Below are positions 39,009-48,592 of a stretch of 64,000 nt of DNA, in pieces (position 1 is the stretch's first letter; every line of letters starts with the position of its first letter). The position numbers were made by a program, and so were the translations under genes. Under the pieces are notes generated by a model. The model did no database searches and was not told the origin of the DNA. It saw nothing but the letters and a program-made list of their open reading frames with translations. The stretch lies in NCBI RefSeq assembly GCF_028368975.1, contig NZ_JAQNDM010000002.1:2614007-2678006 (forward strand), given 5' to 3'. This DNA is from Stigmatella ashevillena. GTDB lineage: Bacteria; Myxococcota; Myxococcia; Myxococcales; Myxococcaceae.

Positions 39009-40628
39009 TCAGTGGTGAGACCCATGAAGCGATGTGCCCGGTTGGACAATCTCCAGCACCTCCATCATCCCCATGTCCTCGTGGTCCAAGATGTGGCAGT
39101 GCGTGACGAATTGCCCAATATAGCGCTTGTACCGGCTACGCAACTTCACGGATTCGTTGGCCTTCACGAAAAAGGTATCTCTCCAAAGAACCTTTCCATC
39201 GGCCGTCATGACCTGGAATGGATTGACGTGGACATGGAAGGTGTGACCCGAGAACCGTGATGCAGAAACGAACCACTCCTCCACCGCTTCCAGCTTGAGC
39301 TTGCGCGGGGGAGCGTCCGGATCGAATGCCTTGCCATTGATGAAGAACTTGGGCGGAGTGGACTGGACATCCATGTCGAACCTCGCCTCCTGCGTGCCTG
39401 TAAGCTCCTCGTTCAAGATGGGCTTGAAAGGCACGTGCTGGACGAGCGCGCTCGTGTCAGGCAATGGCATGGAGACATAAGTCCCCTCCAATTCGATACG
39501 GGCCAGAACCTTTCGCGTCTCCGCCTGCCCAGTGATGGAGTCTTCAGCAGCACTCGCCTCATCGACCAGGAGGTAGGTTTCAGGTTTGCTGCCGGCCCTC
39601 ACCAGGACGTCTGTCCGGTAGCCGGGATGCATCTCTGTCTCACTCACCTGGTCAAGTCGGCCCGTGGTGAGGCCGTCATGCGCGATTTGGAAGTGGTCTA
39701 CCACAGACTCAGGATCCTTCTCCCTGACGAGCTTCAACCGGAGGGACTCCCGAACCCCCGCGTGAATGAACCTCCACCGTTGAACCTCGCCTGACCGCAT
39801 CTTGATGACGGGCTCGACCACTCCGTTGATCGTGGTCCTCCGTCCAGAAGCGGCCCAGCGCCCTGGGGCGAACGAGGCGTCGAAGTCTTCCACCATGTTG
39901 GCCTGCGTGCCAGGCACATAGGGATCGCTGACCATCGCATAGGGGATTTGCTGGAAGACGAAGATCTTCTCACGAGCTGCCCGGATGGCTGGGATCTCGT
40001 CAATGCCGCCGCGGATGATCAACGCGCCAGCCATTCCACTGGCCACCTGGATGGCCACCGCCCCATGCTTGTGTGCATGATACCAGAAGGTCCCAGCGGG
40101 ATGGTCCGATGGAACTTTGATCTCATATTCGAACTTCTGTCCTGGATCGATGGCAATCAGCACGTTATCTGCGTTCCCCGCCGGTGAGACGTGCAGCCCA
40201 TGTGTATGGAGGTTGGTGACATTGAAACCATGCGGAACATTGGGGTCATGCGAGCCCCGTGGCGGTTCCAGCGGAAGCTGGTTGTCCAACAGGACACGCA
40301 AGGTATCACCAGGCCGCGCCTCAATGGTCGGTCCAACGAGCTGGCCATTGTAGGAACGCAGCTTCACCTCGTCCTGCTGCGTGCACCTGCCCTGCTCCAG
40401 CGTCCGGCAGATGCGGTTGCTGGCGTATTTGACCACCAGTTCTTGGTAAACGTCCTGGTTCGACTGCGAAGCAGCACCCGCCCCACTGGTCGCCAGCAAT
40501 CCCACGCCCAGTACCAGAGCATTCAAGTGCCGGAGCAGCAGGGACTCCCAGAAGAGGGGCTTCTGACCCAAGAGTGAACACAGCCAGAGACTTCCGGCTT
40601 TTTCTATACGAACTGGCATCAGGCTCAT
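39009..40628 (-). CDS. Secreted multicopper oxidase (laccase/phenoxazinone synthase-like)
   Basis: 539 aa. A hydrophobic export segment (about 33-55, ending SGAGAASQ) follows a basic N-terminus. The four copper motifs are complete: HTHGLH, WYHAHKHG, HTFHVHVNPFQV and HCHILDHEDMGMME, the last with the Met axial ligand of T1 copper. It should oxidise phenols, aminophenols or metal ions in the periplasm or outside. It faces the 3,4-AHBA cluster; o-aminophenols are substrates of related enzymes (phenoxazinone synthase), so a link is possible. It could equally be a copper-resistance or bilirubin-oxidase type enzyme. Confidence 0.92.
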   Translation of the reverse strand: MSLMPVRIEKAGSLWLCSLLGQKPLFWESLLLRHLNALVLGVGLLATSGAGAASQSNQDVYQELVVKYASNRICRTLEQGRCTQQDEVKLRSYNGQLVGPTIEARPGDTLRVLLDNQLPLEPPRGSHDPNVPHGFNVTNLHTHGLHVSPAGNADNVLIAIDPGQKFEYEIKVPSDHPAGTFWYHAHKHGAVAIQVASGMAGALIIRGGIDEIPAIRAAREKIFVFQQIPYAMVSDPYVPGTQANMVEDFDASFAPGRWAASGRRTTINGVVEPVIKMRSGEVQRWRFIHAGVRESLRLKLVREKDPESVVDHFQIAHDGLTTGRLDQVSETEMHPGYRTDVLVRAGSKPETYLLVDEASAAEDSITGQAETRKVLARIELEGTYVSMPLPDTSALVQHVPFKPILNEELTGTQEARFDMDVQSTPPKFFINGKAFDPDAPPRKLKLEAVEEWFVSASRFSGHTFHVHVNPFQVMTADGKVLWRDTFFVKANESVKLRSRYKRYIGQFVTHCHILDHEDMGMMEVLEIVQPGTSLHGSHH

Positions 40629-40931
40629 TCCCGTCTTGCCTCCACCTGGCTCCGGCCAATCTGCTGGGGACTGGAAAGCTAGGATTGCGTGGAGAAAGTA
40701 CCCGAATGAGAGTACTCAAGCATTGGTTACTCAACCGCGCCAATGTATGCGAGCGGAAGATTCACTTCCAACTGCCTGGATTGCGATGGTGGATTGCCCC
40801 ACGGGATGAGGGAGCATATTCAACGCGCGTCCATGAGAGGACAGTTCCCGGACCACCGCCCAATCGAGTGGTCCGTGGGCCAAAGCCATCCCACCCTACA
40901 GGCTGCGGCTGTGCCGTGCGGTGCTCTCGTC
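40629..40931. other. Intergenic region, no gene seen
   Basis: About 300 bp between the beta-barrel gene (stop 40932) and the oxidase gene. Short open frames exist on both strands, but none looks like a protein. It should hold the promoter of the oxidase gene; no convincing boxes are seen. Confidence 0.5.
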
Positions 40932-41864
40932 TTACTTGACTGGTAGGAAATCCCCCGTTGTCTGAAAACCAATACCCACCAGAGGAAGCGCCGCTGACGT
41001 ATCCTCGCCGGTGCGGAAGCGGTGGTGTAGCCACCATTGGGCGAGGAAAAAAATGGTGGGCGTGTTGAAGCGCGCTCCATCCTTGGCCTTGAAGGTATAT
41101 CCCACAAAAGGTCCCACCCGGTGTGAAGCATTATCTACTTCCATGTTGAGATCATCCGGATCGAAGTGTCTGGAGCCATTGTAGAAGGGAGCGGTGGCGG
41201 TGTAACGCACGCCTGCGATGAGCTTGTTTCCAGGTCCCTGATACAGCACATCAAGGTCATTGGTGAGGAACCACCCCCTGTTGGGGGCACCCACATCATA
41301 GAGCTGGTCGTAGTAGATACGATCCCCTGGATGTAGGTTGAGATCCCCACGCACCAGCTTCGCCTGGCTGCGGATGAGCAGGCTCGACACCTTCGCTTGG
41401 AATGTGGCCCCCAGGGTCAGTTCCCAACCATGGGCTGAGAAACGGTTGGCCGCGTTCCGTTTGATGGCGCTGTCGCTGAAATCCGACTGCGCCCCCGGGA
41501 AGCCCTGCAAGAGGTCGAACGAGCCAAAGTACTGAACGTACTGCATCGTGGCCCACACTCCGAAGAGGGTGAGCGGATTGAACTCGACGTATGGCCCCAG
41601 GCGTAGGAACGCGGGGCTCACGGTCGGTGCGAGTCCCAAGCCGAGGAAGTTGTCACGCAGCGCCTTCGAGTCGCTTTCGTACAGCCGGTACCGGTAGGAA
41701 AACCGGCCGTCGAACAAAAGACCGACCGGATTGTATCGGAGTGCGAAGGTGCTCTTGTGAACGATGCGGTGCTGGGGAGGCGTTTGGTCCTGCAGCATCT
41801 GAGCAGGCACGGTCAGCGGCATCAGGAAGGCTGCGAGCATCAGAATCCGGATGAAGACGTGCAT
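40932..41864 (-). CDS. Hypothetical outer-membrane beta-barrel protein
   Basis: 310 aa from ATG 41864 (MHVFIRILMLAAFL), which starts a clear signal peptide ending VPAQ; the frame extends 49 codons upstream without it. The mature part alternates polar and aromatic residues in strand-length segments (STFALRYNPVGLLFDGRFSY, WELTLGATFQAK, TIFFLAQWWLHHRF) and ends near an aromatic-rich strand, as in outer-membrane barrels. Not assigned to a named family. Same strand as the oxidase gene and upstream of it. Confidence 0.7.
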   Translation of the reverse strand: MHVFIRILMLAAFLMPLTVPAQMLQDQTPPQHRIVHKSTFALRYNPVGLLFDGRFSYRYRLYESDSKALRDNFLGLGLAPTVSPAFLRLGPYVEFNPLTLFGVWATMQYVQYFGSFDLLQGFPGAQSDFSDSAIKRNAANRFSAHGWELTLGATFQAKVSSLLIRSQAKLVRGDLNLHPGDRIYYDQLYDVGAPNRGWFLTNDLDVLYQGPGNKLIAGVRYTATAPFYNGSRHFDPDDLNMEVDNASHRVGPFVGYTFKAKDGARFNTPTIFFLAQWWLHHRFRTGEDTSAALPLVGIGFQTTGDFLPVK

Positions 41865-42004
41865 GAGGCTCCGAGGCAAGGACGGGGTGCCCAGGATTTT
41901 TGCTCCAAATCCCAGAATAAGGACACTGTTCTCGAGCGGATTCACCCCACCCTGCGCGATGAGGCCACGCTGCGTGGGGATGGTGTGGCGTGACAGCATG
42001 GAGG

Positions 42005-42832
42005 ATGTCACGCAAAATAGCCTCCGTGACGACCCTGGACCGAGAGCTGGTGGAGGCGTACCAACGCGATGGCGCCGTGTGCATCCGGGGCTTGTTCAAC
42101 CCAGAGTGGGTCAGCCTTGCTCGGCAGGCGATCGACGCGGTGCTGGCCCGCCCGAGCGAACTCGCCATCGTGGCCAGCCGTCCCGAGGATCCAGGCCGCT
42201 TCGTCGAAGACTTCTGCAACTGGCAGCGCATCCCCTTGCTGGGAGAGCTTGTCCGCAGTTCGCCTGCGGCGGCCACCGCAGGCGCGCTGATGGGCGCCTC
42301 CGTGGTGAGATTCTTCCACGACCACGTACTGGTCAAGGAACCTGGGACCCGGCAACACACACCCTGGCACCAGGATCAGCCGTACTACAACGTCGACGGT
42401 GCCCAAAGCTGCAGCATGTGGCTGCCGGTCGATCCGGTGTCTCGGGCGTCAACGTTGGAGCTCGTGGCGGGGTCACACCGAGGCCCCTGGTTCCTTCCGA
42501 GGACGTTCCTCGACAACCAGGCCAAGTGGTTCCCAGAGGGTCAGCTGGCCGATCTGCCCGACATCCACAACGCTCGCGACAACTTCCCGATCGTTGGCTG
42601 GGAACTCGAGCCAGGCGATGCGGTCTTCTTCCACTTCCTCACGCTTCACGCCTCCGCGGGAGTAGAAGGTCCGAACCGCCGCCGGGTCCTTTCTCTGCGC
42701 TTCCTGGGCGACGACATCGTCCACGCCCCTCGCCCGTGGCGTACCTCCCCCCCGTTTCCCGGCCTCGAATCGGAGTTGCCCGCCGGGTCCTCGATGGACC
42801 ATCCGCTTTTTCCGGTGCTCTGGCGAGCCTGA
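42005..42832 (+). CDS. Phytanoyl-CoA dioxygenase-family protein
   Basis: 275 aa from ATG 42005; ATG 41990 and GTG 42026 are alternatives, and no ideal ribosome-binding site distinguishes them. A Fe(II)/2-oxoglutarate oxygenase of the PhyH type: AYQRDGAVCIRGLF at the N-terminus, HTPWHQDQPYYN with the H-x-D iron ligands, MWLPVDPVSRASTLELVAGSH, and the distal His in TLHASAGVEGPNRRR with the Arg for 2-oxoglutarate. The substrate is unknown; such genes often tailor natural products. It is divergent from the barrel gene. Confidence 0.88.
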   Translation: MSRKIASVTTLDRELVEAYQRDGAVCIRGLFNPEWVSLARQAIDAVLARPSELAIVASRPEDPGRFVEDFCNWQRIPLLGELVRSSPAAATAGALMGASVVRFFHDHVLVKEPGTRQHTPWHQDQPYYNVDGAQSCSMWLPVDPVSRASTLELVAGSHRGPWFLPRTFLDNQAKWFPEGQLADLPDIHNARDNFPIVGWELEPGDAVFFHFLTLHASAGVEGPNRRRVLSLRFLGDDIVHAPRPWRTSPPFPGLESELPAGSSMDHPLFPVLWRA

Positions 42833-42837
42833 GTGCA

Positions 42838-43647
42838 TCAAGAACCGTGCAGGAGGGCCGGACGGCTCTCCTGACGCGCATGCTCGCGGGCCCAGGTGAT
42901 CGCGTAATCGGCCACCTCCTCCCACCCCGGAGAGGCAATCAACCAATGCGTGCGGCCCGGAAAGACCTTGAAGGCCGTGACCGCGCTGGACCGCTGGTAC
43001 TTGCGGTAAGCCGAGCGAACCATCCGTGTTTCGGCGGTTCGATCCTTTTCGCCAGCGGTGAGCAGCAGGGGGGCACGGTTGGAATTGGCATAGTCCACCC
43101 GGGTCCCGATCCCCAAGGCCGCCTGGTAATAGATGCGGCCTGGTGTCGGAACCACATAGCGGTCGTATGCGGCGCGCTGCTCGGCCGGTGACAGTTCCTG
43201 AGCAAAACCCCAAGCAAAGCTTCTTCGGCTCATGCGAACCGTCCGCCTCCAGCTGAAGGGCGAGAGGAACACAGGCAAGGCCGCCCACAATGCGACGGGA
43301 CCGGGAATGACGCCTTGAGAGGGGCCCGGATCGATCGCCACCCCTGCAGCCCCGAGTCCACGGTCCAGCAGCATCTGGACGAAGAGGCCTCCAAAGGAAT
43401 GGCCGATCAAGATCGGTGGCTCGGGCAAAGCCCGGATGATGCGCTCGTAGTGGCCGACAATCTTGCCGACAGACAGTTCCGCGAGTTCCGGCAAGGGGGC
43501 TTGCTGGAGCTCTGGCACGGGACGCTCATCACCGGGCCATGCCGGCGCGAGGCAGCGATAGCCCGCAGCCTCGTAGCGCTTCGAAAAATGCTCCCAGCAG
43601 AGGGGGGACATCCAGGCCCCGTGAACGAAAACGACGGTCTTGGTCAT
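42838..43647 (-). CDS. Alpha/beta hydrolase
   Basis: 269 aa. FVHGAWMSP (oxyanion region), nucleophile elbow GHSFGG (Ser about 85), acid in the TAGEKDRT segment and His in FPGRTHWLI. Lysophospholipase/non-haem haloperoxidase-like. The function cannot be narrowed. It is divergent from a TetR gene 113 bp away with an inverted repeat between them, so it is probably the TetR target. Confidence 0.87.
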   Translation of the reverse strand: MTKTVVFVHGAWMSPLCWEHFSKRYEAAGYRCLAPAWPGDERPVPELQQAPLPELAELSVGKIVGHYERIIRALPEPPILIGHSFGGLFVQMLLDRGLGAAGVAIDPGPSQGVIPGPVALWAALPVFLSPFSWRRTVRMSRRSFAWGFAQELSPAEQRAAYDRYVVPTPGRIYYQAALGIGTRVDYANSNRAPLLLTAGEKDRTAETRMVRSAYRKYQRSSAVTAFKVFPGRTHWLIASPGWEEVADYAITWAREHARQESRPALLHGS

Positions 43648-43698
43648 GTAGGTTTTTTCCTCCTATGCACTCCCACGAGCCGGGAGCGACTTGCCACT

Positions 43699-43736
43699 CA
43701 GATATCGTTCGCTATCCATAAATCCGTTGATATCTG
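43699..43736. promoter_or_regulatory. Candidate TetR operator
   Basis: CAGATATC at 43699-43706 and its inverted copy GATATCTG at 43729-43736, 22 bp apart, in the divergent region between the hydrolase and TetR genes. Each arm also holds the self-complementary GATATC. The position suits autoregulation and control of the hydrolase. Confidence 0.45.
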
Positions 43737-43760
43737 GATTGCAAGGGCTATTCATGGATC

Positions 43761-44423
43761 ATGGTCCAGAGATCACGATCCCGCTTGAGCCGTGAGGAAA
43801 GTCAGGAGCGGACCCGTGCGGCGCTGCTCGACTCGGCGCGCGAGCAGATCGCCACGCATGGCGTCGCGGCGGCGTCTGTTCGTGGCATCTCGGAAGCCGC
43901 TGGTTTCTCCCAGGGGGCCTTCTATTCGAACTTCGCGAGCAAGGAGGCGATGCTGCTCGAAGTCATGGCTGAGCACATGCGGGCCGAGGCCGGACGATTT
44001 GCGACGGCGGTGGAGAAGGTGCTCTCAATAGGGAACAGAGGGGATGGGCCATCGGCCGTGTCGGCACTGAGGGACTACCTGCACACACTGAACACGGACG
44101 GCAATTGGCCGATGCTGACCATCGAGCTGCAGCTCTACGCCAACCGCAGCGAATCCTTCGCGACACAGTTCAACACGTCGAAGATGGTCTTCCAGTCGGA
44201 GATCGCCAAGACGCTGACGCGCCTGTTTGCCAGCTTGGGAATCCGCCCCGCGCTCGACCCGCTGAAGCTGGCAGTGGGCTTCATCGCGCTGTCCAACGGC
44301 TATGCGGTCCAGGGTGATACGGCATCGCCCGAAGGTGTAGGTGAAATCATGTTCACGTTCCTCGACGCGATCATCCGCAGTTCGGAACGAACGGGGAAGG
44401 AAGGAGAATCCATCCAGCCTTAG
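43761..44423 (+). CDS. TetR-family regulator
   Basis: 220 aa. N-terminal HTH: RTRAALLDSAREQIATHGV, then VRGISEAAGFSQGAFYSNF with FASKEAMLLEV. The rest is a helical ligand domain of typical length. Likely a repressor of the divergent hydrolase gene and of itself. The ligand is unknown. Confidence 0.92.
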   Translation: MVQRSRSRLSREESQERTRAALLDSAREQIATHGVAAASVRGISEAAGFSQGAFYSNFASKEAMLLEVMAEHMRAEAGRFATAVEKVLSIGNRGDGPSAVSALRDYLHTLNTDGNWPMLTIELQLYANRSESFATQFNTSKMVFQSEIAKTLTRLFASLGIRPALDPLKLAVGFIALSNGYAVQGDTASPEGVGEIMFTFLDAIIRSSERTGKEGESIQP

Positions 44424-44552
44424 GCTCCTTGAAGGAATCTTGGCGAGGTCGACAGCCTCTGAGGCGGGCTCTATAAGGATGCGCCAAAGTGTTCGCCGCG
44501 TGCAGGCGGCGAGCCTCCGGGAGCCGCACCGCTTTTCAGGGAAAACATCCGC

Positions 44553-47054
44553 ATGACCATCCGCTCCACGGCGCTGGCGCTGTTGCTGACAGCCACCAGT
44601 GCCTCCTCGGTGTCCGCAGCCCCCCTCCCCATCTTCGTCACCGCTCATTACGAACAGGAAGAACAGGTGCGCGCGGTGGCAGCGCGCTTCCAACACCTGA
44701 GGGTTGACCGCGCCAAGAAGACTGTGCGCACCGAGGCCATGCCGGAGGACGTCGACGCGCTTCGCAGCGCCGGTCTGCGGGTGGAAATCGACCAGGAGGC
44801 CACCACGCGCCTGCAACACATCCAGGCCGCGCTTCTTCGTCCGGGCGGTCTCAAGAGCATTCCTGGTTACGCCTGCTACCGCACGGTGGAGGAAACCTAC
44901 GGAGCCATGGACGCACTGGCACTCCAAGCGCCGGGCCTGGCATCGATCATCGACATCGGGCCGAGCTGGGAGCGAAGCCAGAACGCGCAGGCAGGCTATT
45001 CCATGCGGGTGCTGCGGCTGACCAACTCCGCCACCCATGCGTCCGTCCCCAACAAGGCGGACATGGTGGTGGTCAGCGCCATTCACGCACGCGAGTACAC
45101 GACCGCCGAAGTGATGACCCGCTTTGCCGAGTGGCTGGTCTCCCAACACGGCCGTGACGCGGAGGCGACCTGGCTGCTCGACAACTTCCGCTTCCACTTC
45201 GTGCTGCAGGCCAACCCCGACGGCCGCAAGCGCGCGGAAACGGGAGTGCTGTGGCGCAAGAACACCAACAACACCCGCGGATCCTGTGGCGGCAGCAGCT
45301 TCGGCATCGATCTCAACCGCAACTTCCCTTACCATTGGAATACCGCTCCGGGCGGCTCCAGCGGATCCCCCTGCGACGAGACCTACCGCGGGCCAACCCC
45401 TGGCTCCGAGCCGGAAACGAAGAACATCATCCAGTACACCGCCGGCATGCCCGGCATGGGAGGCGTCTACAGTGGCGGCGTGTTCCCGGACCGCCGCGCG
45501 GACACCGCCAGCGCACCAGCGCCAGACGACTATCGCGGCCTGTTCTTCGACATCCACAGCTATTCGCAGCTGGTCCTGTGGTCCTGGGGTGACACCGAAA
45601 CGCCCGCGCCCAACTCCACCGCGCTACAGACACTCGGCCGCCGGATTGCCGCTTTCAATGGCTACACGCCGCAGCAGTCTGTCGGGCTGTATCCCACCGA
45701 CGGGACCACCGACGATACCTTCTACGGCCTGCTGGGCGTGCCGTCGTACACGATCGAGCTCGGAATCGATTTTTTCGAGGACTGCGACAGCTTCGAGAGC
45801 AGCACGTTTCCGGATAACTTCGCGGCGATGCGCTACGCCGCACGCAACTTGCACGCGCCGTATCTGCTGCCGTCCGGTCCCGATACCACCACGGTGAGCA
45901 CAGGACTCGCGATCGTCGCCCCAGGAACGCCGCTCCCCGTCAGCGCGATCGTCGACGATCGCGGCTTCAACCAGAGCAATGGCAATGAGCCGGTCCAGGC
46001 GATTGCGTCGGCCCGAGCCTACGTGGATCTCCCGCCTTGGGCGGCAGGCGCTGTCCCCCTCTCGCTCTCCGCCGCGGATGGCGCATTCAATGCGGCGGTC
46101 GAGACCGTTACCGGCAGTGTTCCCACAACGGGTCTGAGCCTGGGAGTGCATACCCTCTACGTGCAGGGGACCGATGCCAGCGGTCAGCCGGGGACGCCGC
46201 AGGCGGTGCTCTTCGAAGTGGGGACCCACAACAACGCCGCCCCCATCGCCCTCTTCAGCTTCAACGCCGAAGGTCTGACGGTTCAGTTCAACGATACGTC
46301 CAGCGATACCGATGGCGTGATTGTTTCGCGTGCATGGACCTTCGGCGACGGAGGCACGGCCACCACCCCCTCTCCAGCACATACCTACGCTGCCTCGGGC
46401 AACTACAAGGTCACCCTGACCGTCACCGACAATGACGGGGCAAGCCGCAGCATCTCCCAGCAGATCTCCGTCACCCACTTGGGCGGTATCCTCAAGAATG
46501 GGGTACCGGTCCCCAGCCTGTCCGCTTCCCAGGGACAGCCGCTGTACTACCGGCTCGACGTGCCGCCCGGAGCCACTGGCCTCAGTGTGCGCATCGCGAA
46601 TGGCACGGGGGATGCGGATCTCTACGTGCGCTACGGCGCCTTGCCCACCACCGCGGCCTACGACTGCCGCCCGTACAAGAGCGGCAACACCGAAACCTGC
46701 AGCGACTTGCAGACGCAGGCGGGCAGCTGGTTCGTGATGCTCCACCCGTACTCCTCTTTCTCCGGCGTCACCCTGACGGCCAGCTACACCGCAGCCGTCG
46801 CACCCAAGCCCGCTGGGCTGACATCCGTGGTGGAGCAAGGAGGCCGACTGGTCCAAATCAGGCTGAGCTGGTCAGGTGGAGCCTCACAGGTCGATATCCT
46901 CCGCAATGGCGTCACCCTTCAGCGCCTCTCCAACACGGGCAGTTGGAAGGAGTCGAGGCCCAAGCTCGGCACCCCGCCCATCTTGAGCACCTACAAGGTC
47001 TGCAATGTGGAGCCGCAGGACTGCTCGGACGGTGTCTCCGTGATGATGCAGTAA
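44553..47054 (+). CDS. Secreted M14 zinc carboxypeptidase with PKD and PPC domains
   Basis: 833 aa with signal peptide (cleavage about after SVSA, residue 22). Propeptide to about 100, then the M14 domain: zinc ligands H178 and E181 (IHAREYT) and H335 (FFDIHSYSQ), substrate segments NPDG (221-224) and DLNRNFPYHW (253-262), catalytic E402 (YTIELGIDFFED). A bacterial Ig-like segment (about 440-550), a PKD domain (about 560-640, ARAWTFGDGG-like core SRAWTFGDGG) and a PPC domain (about 660-755) follow. It is an extracellular peptidase, suited to predatory or scavenging life. Confidence 0.94.
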   Translation: MTIRSTALALLLTATSASSVSAAPLPIFVTAHYEQEEQVRAVAARFQHLRVDRAKKTVRTEAMPEDVDALRSAGLRVEIDQEATTRLQHIQAALLRPGGLKSIPGYACYRTVEETYGAMDALALQAPGLASIIDIGPSWERSQNAQAGYSMRVLRLTNSATHASVPNKADMVVVSAIHAREYTTAEVMTRFAEWLVSQHGRDAEATWLLDNFRFHFVLQANPDGRKRAETGVLWRKNTNNTRGSCGGSSFGIDLNRNFPYHWNTAPGGSSGSPCDETYRGPTPGSEPETKNIIQYTAGMPGMGGVYSGGVFPDRRADTASAPAPDDYRGLFFDIHSYSQLVLWSWGDTETPAPNSTALQTLGRRIAAFNGYTPQQSVGLYPTDGTTDDTFYGLLGVPSYTIELGIDFFEDCDSFESSTFPDNFAAMRYAARNLHAPYLLPSGPDTTTVSTGLAIVAPGTPLPVSAIVDDRGFNQSNGNEPVQAIASARAYVDLPPWAAGAVPLSLSAADGAFNAAVETVTGSVPTTGLSLGVHTLYVQGTDASGQPGTPQAVLFEVGTHNNAAPIALFSFNAEGLTVQFNDTSSDTDGVIVSRAWTFGDGGTATTPSPAHTYAASGNYKVTLTVTDNDGASRSISQQISVTHLGGILKNGVPVPSLSASQGQPLYYRLDVPPGATGLSVRIANGTGDADLYVRYGALPTTAAYDCRPYKSGNTETCSDLQTQAGSWFVMLHPYSSFSGVTLTASYTAAVAPKPAGLTSVVEQGGRLVQIRLSWSGGASQVDILRNGVTLQRLSNTGSWKESRPKLGTPPILSTYKVCNVEPQDCSDGVSVMMQ

Positions 47055-47071
47055 CAGCCAGCCGCGTGGCG

Positions 47072-47100
47072 CGCCCGGCAAGTGGTTCTGGCGCCGGGCG
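47072..47100 (+). terminator. Hairpin after the carboxypeptidase gene
   Basis: Arms CGCCCGGC and GCCGGGCG (8 bp) around a 13-nt loop, 17 bp after the stop codon. No T-run, so the call is tentative. Confidence 0.45.
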
Positions 47101-47138
47101 TCAGTGCAGGAACCGCTCCAGAGTCCCATCCTGGAGAC

Positions 47139-47945
47139 ATGTCCAATGCCCTTTCCCCTCCGCGGCTCCGCTGGCCTCGCCTTCACCTGTTCGAGTTGAT
47201 CGACCAGGATTGGTGCCCCACCACCGTACGCAACCACAGCACCGACTACCTGGCCACCGTCAGCCAGAAGATGGGCCTCTTTGATGCCGTGGCGCCCCTT
47301 CTCCAACGGGGCTTGGAGGCGGGCGCCACAGACACGCTGCTGGACCTGGGTTCTGGAGGCGGCGGCCCCCTCCCCCGGCTGAGGGAGTTGCTGGAACGCG
47401 AGAAAGGCCTGCGCACCCGGGTCTTGCAGAGCGATCTGTTCCCCAACACCGGAGCGCGAGAGCGCGCCCTGGCCTCTGGAGTGGAGTACTTGGCGCAGCC
47501 TGTGAATGCCACCCGGGTACCTTCCGAGCTGGGGGGGATGCGGACCCTTTTCAATGCGCTTCACCACTTCCGCCCCCAACAAGCACTGCAGGTGTTGGCT
47601 GATGCCCAACGTCAGAGGGCGCCTATTGGCATCTTCGAGGTGGTCGAGCGCTCCCCGCGAGGGGTGCTCTCCTCACTGCTCATCCCGGTACTCGTCCTCC
47701 TCTTCACTCCCCTGCTGCGTCCCCTGACCCTGTCACGGCTGTTCTGGACGTATGGCGTGCCGGTCCTTCCCCTGGCCATTTTCTGGGATGGCCTCGTCTC
47801 CGCACTGCGCGCATACAGGCCCGAGGAACTCCGACACATGACGGAGTCACTTTCCCAAGCGGGCTACACTTGGGAGGTCGGCCAAGCACGTATGCCGGGA
47901 AAACCTGGTGTGACCTACGTGCTAGGCCTCCCAGCGAACCTGTGA
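47139..47945 (+). CDS. Class I SAM methyltransferase-like protein with C-terminal hydrophobic region
   Basis: 268 aa from ATG 47139 (GGAG 5 nt upstream). SAM-binding motif LLDLGSGGGGPLP about residue 68, then FNALHHFRP and IGIFEVVERSPRG. Two hydrophobic segments (SSLLIPVLVLLFTPLL and TYGVPVLPLAIFWDGL) could attach it to the membrane. The substrate is unknown; a lipid or quinone-like compound would suit the membrane segments. Confidence 0.8.
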   Translation: MSNALSPPRLRWPRLHLFELIDQDWCPTTVRNHSTDYLATVSQKMGLFDAVAPLLQRGLEAGATDTLLDLGSGGGGPLPRLRELLEREKGLRTRVLQSDLFPNTGARERALASGVEYLAQPVNATRVPSELGGMRTLFNALHHFRPQQALQVLADAQRQRAPIGIFEVVERSPRGVLSSLLIPVLVLLFTPLLRPLTLSRLFWTYGVPVLPLAIFWDGLVSALRAYRPEELRHMTESLSQAGYTWEVGQARMPGKPGVTYVLGLPANL

Positions 47946-48099
47946 GCGTCCGTCGGGCTTGGGCCCTCATGCAGCTCTGTCCTCTTTCCAGACAACCAAA
48001 CCTTCGTCCGGCACCTGGGCGGCCGGAGCACTTTGAAAGAACGTTTGACAGCGGCCATCACTTAGATAGATGCATCCTGAACAAAAGGAGCAGATCATC

Positions 48100-48555
48100 A
48101 TGGACGACCGGAAACTCCCCTGGGACGGCGGATGCCGCTGTGGACAGGTAAGGCTCAGGATCAGCGCAAAGCCAATTCTGACCATGGCGTGTCACTGCAC
48201 GGGCTGCCAGAAGATGGCCGCCAGCGCTTACTCGCTGAGCGCGGCGATCCCAAGCGACGGGTTCGCAATCATCCAGGGAGAGCCTGTGATCGGAGGTCTG
48301 CACGGCGCTTCCCGTCATTACTTCTGCCCATACTGCATGAGTTGGATGTTCACGCGGCCAGACGGAATCGACTCGTTCGTCAATCTTCGCCCAACGATGC
48401 TCGATGAGCCGAGTTGGTTCGTGCCCTTTATCGAGACTTGGACGAGCGAGAAGCTCTCTTGGGTGTCAACCCCTGCGGTTCACTCCTACAAGACCCTGCC
48501 TGCTTTCGACGAATATGAAGGGTTGGTGAAAGAGTATTTGACGCGCGCAGGATGA
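48100..48555 (+). CDS. GFA-family zinc protein (glutathione-dependent formaldehyde-activating-like)
   Basis: 151 aa from ATG 48100 (AAAGGAG 9 nt upstream); ATG 48070 is in frame but has no site. Zinc motifs GGCRCGQVR, CHCTGCQK and CPYCMSWMF match the GFA/CENP-V fold. Most such proteins have no proven reaction. Not linked to a formaldehyde pathway here. Confidence 0.88.
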   Translation: MDDRKLPWDGGCRCGQVRLRISAKPILTMACHCTGCQKMAASAYSLSAAIPSDGFAIIQGEPVIGGLHGASRHYFCPYCMSWMFTRPDGIDSFVNLRPTMLDEPSWFVPFIETWTSEKLSWVSTPAVHSYKTLPAFDEYEGLVKEYLTRAG

Positions 48556-48592
48556 AACCAGACGTGGGTCATTCTCACCTTCGTTCAGCTTG

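Noticed and set aside
44025-46856. Two long minus-strand frames (44025-45557 and 45624-46856) opposite TetR and the M14 peptidase
   Set aside because: Both are shadows; the plus-strand genes have intact catalytic motifs and sensible starts.
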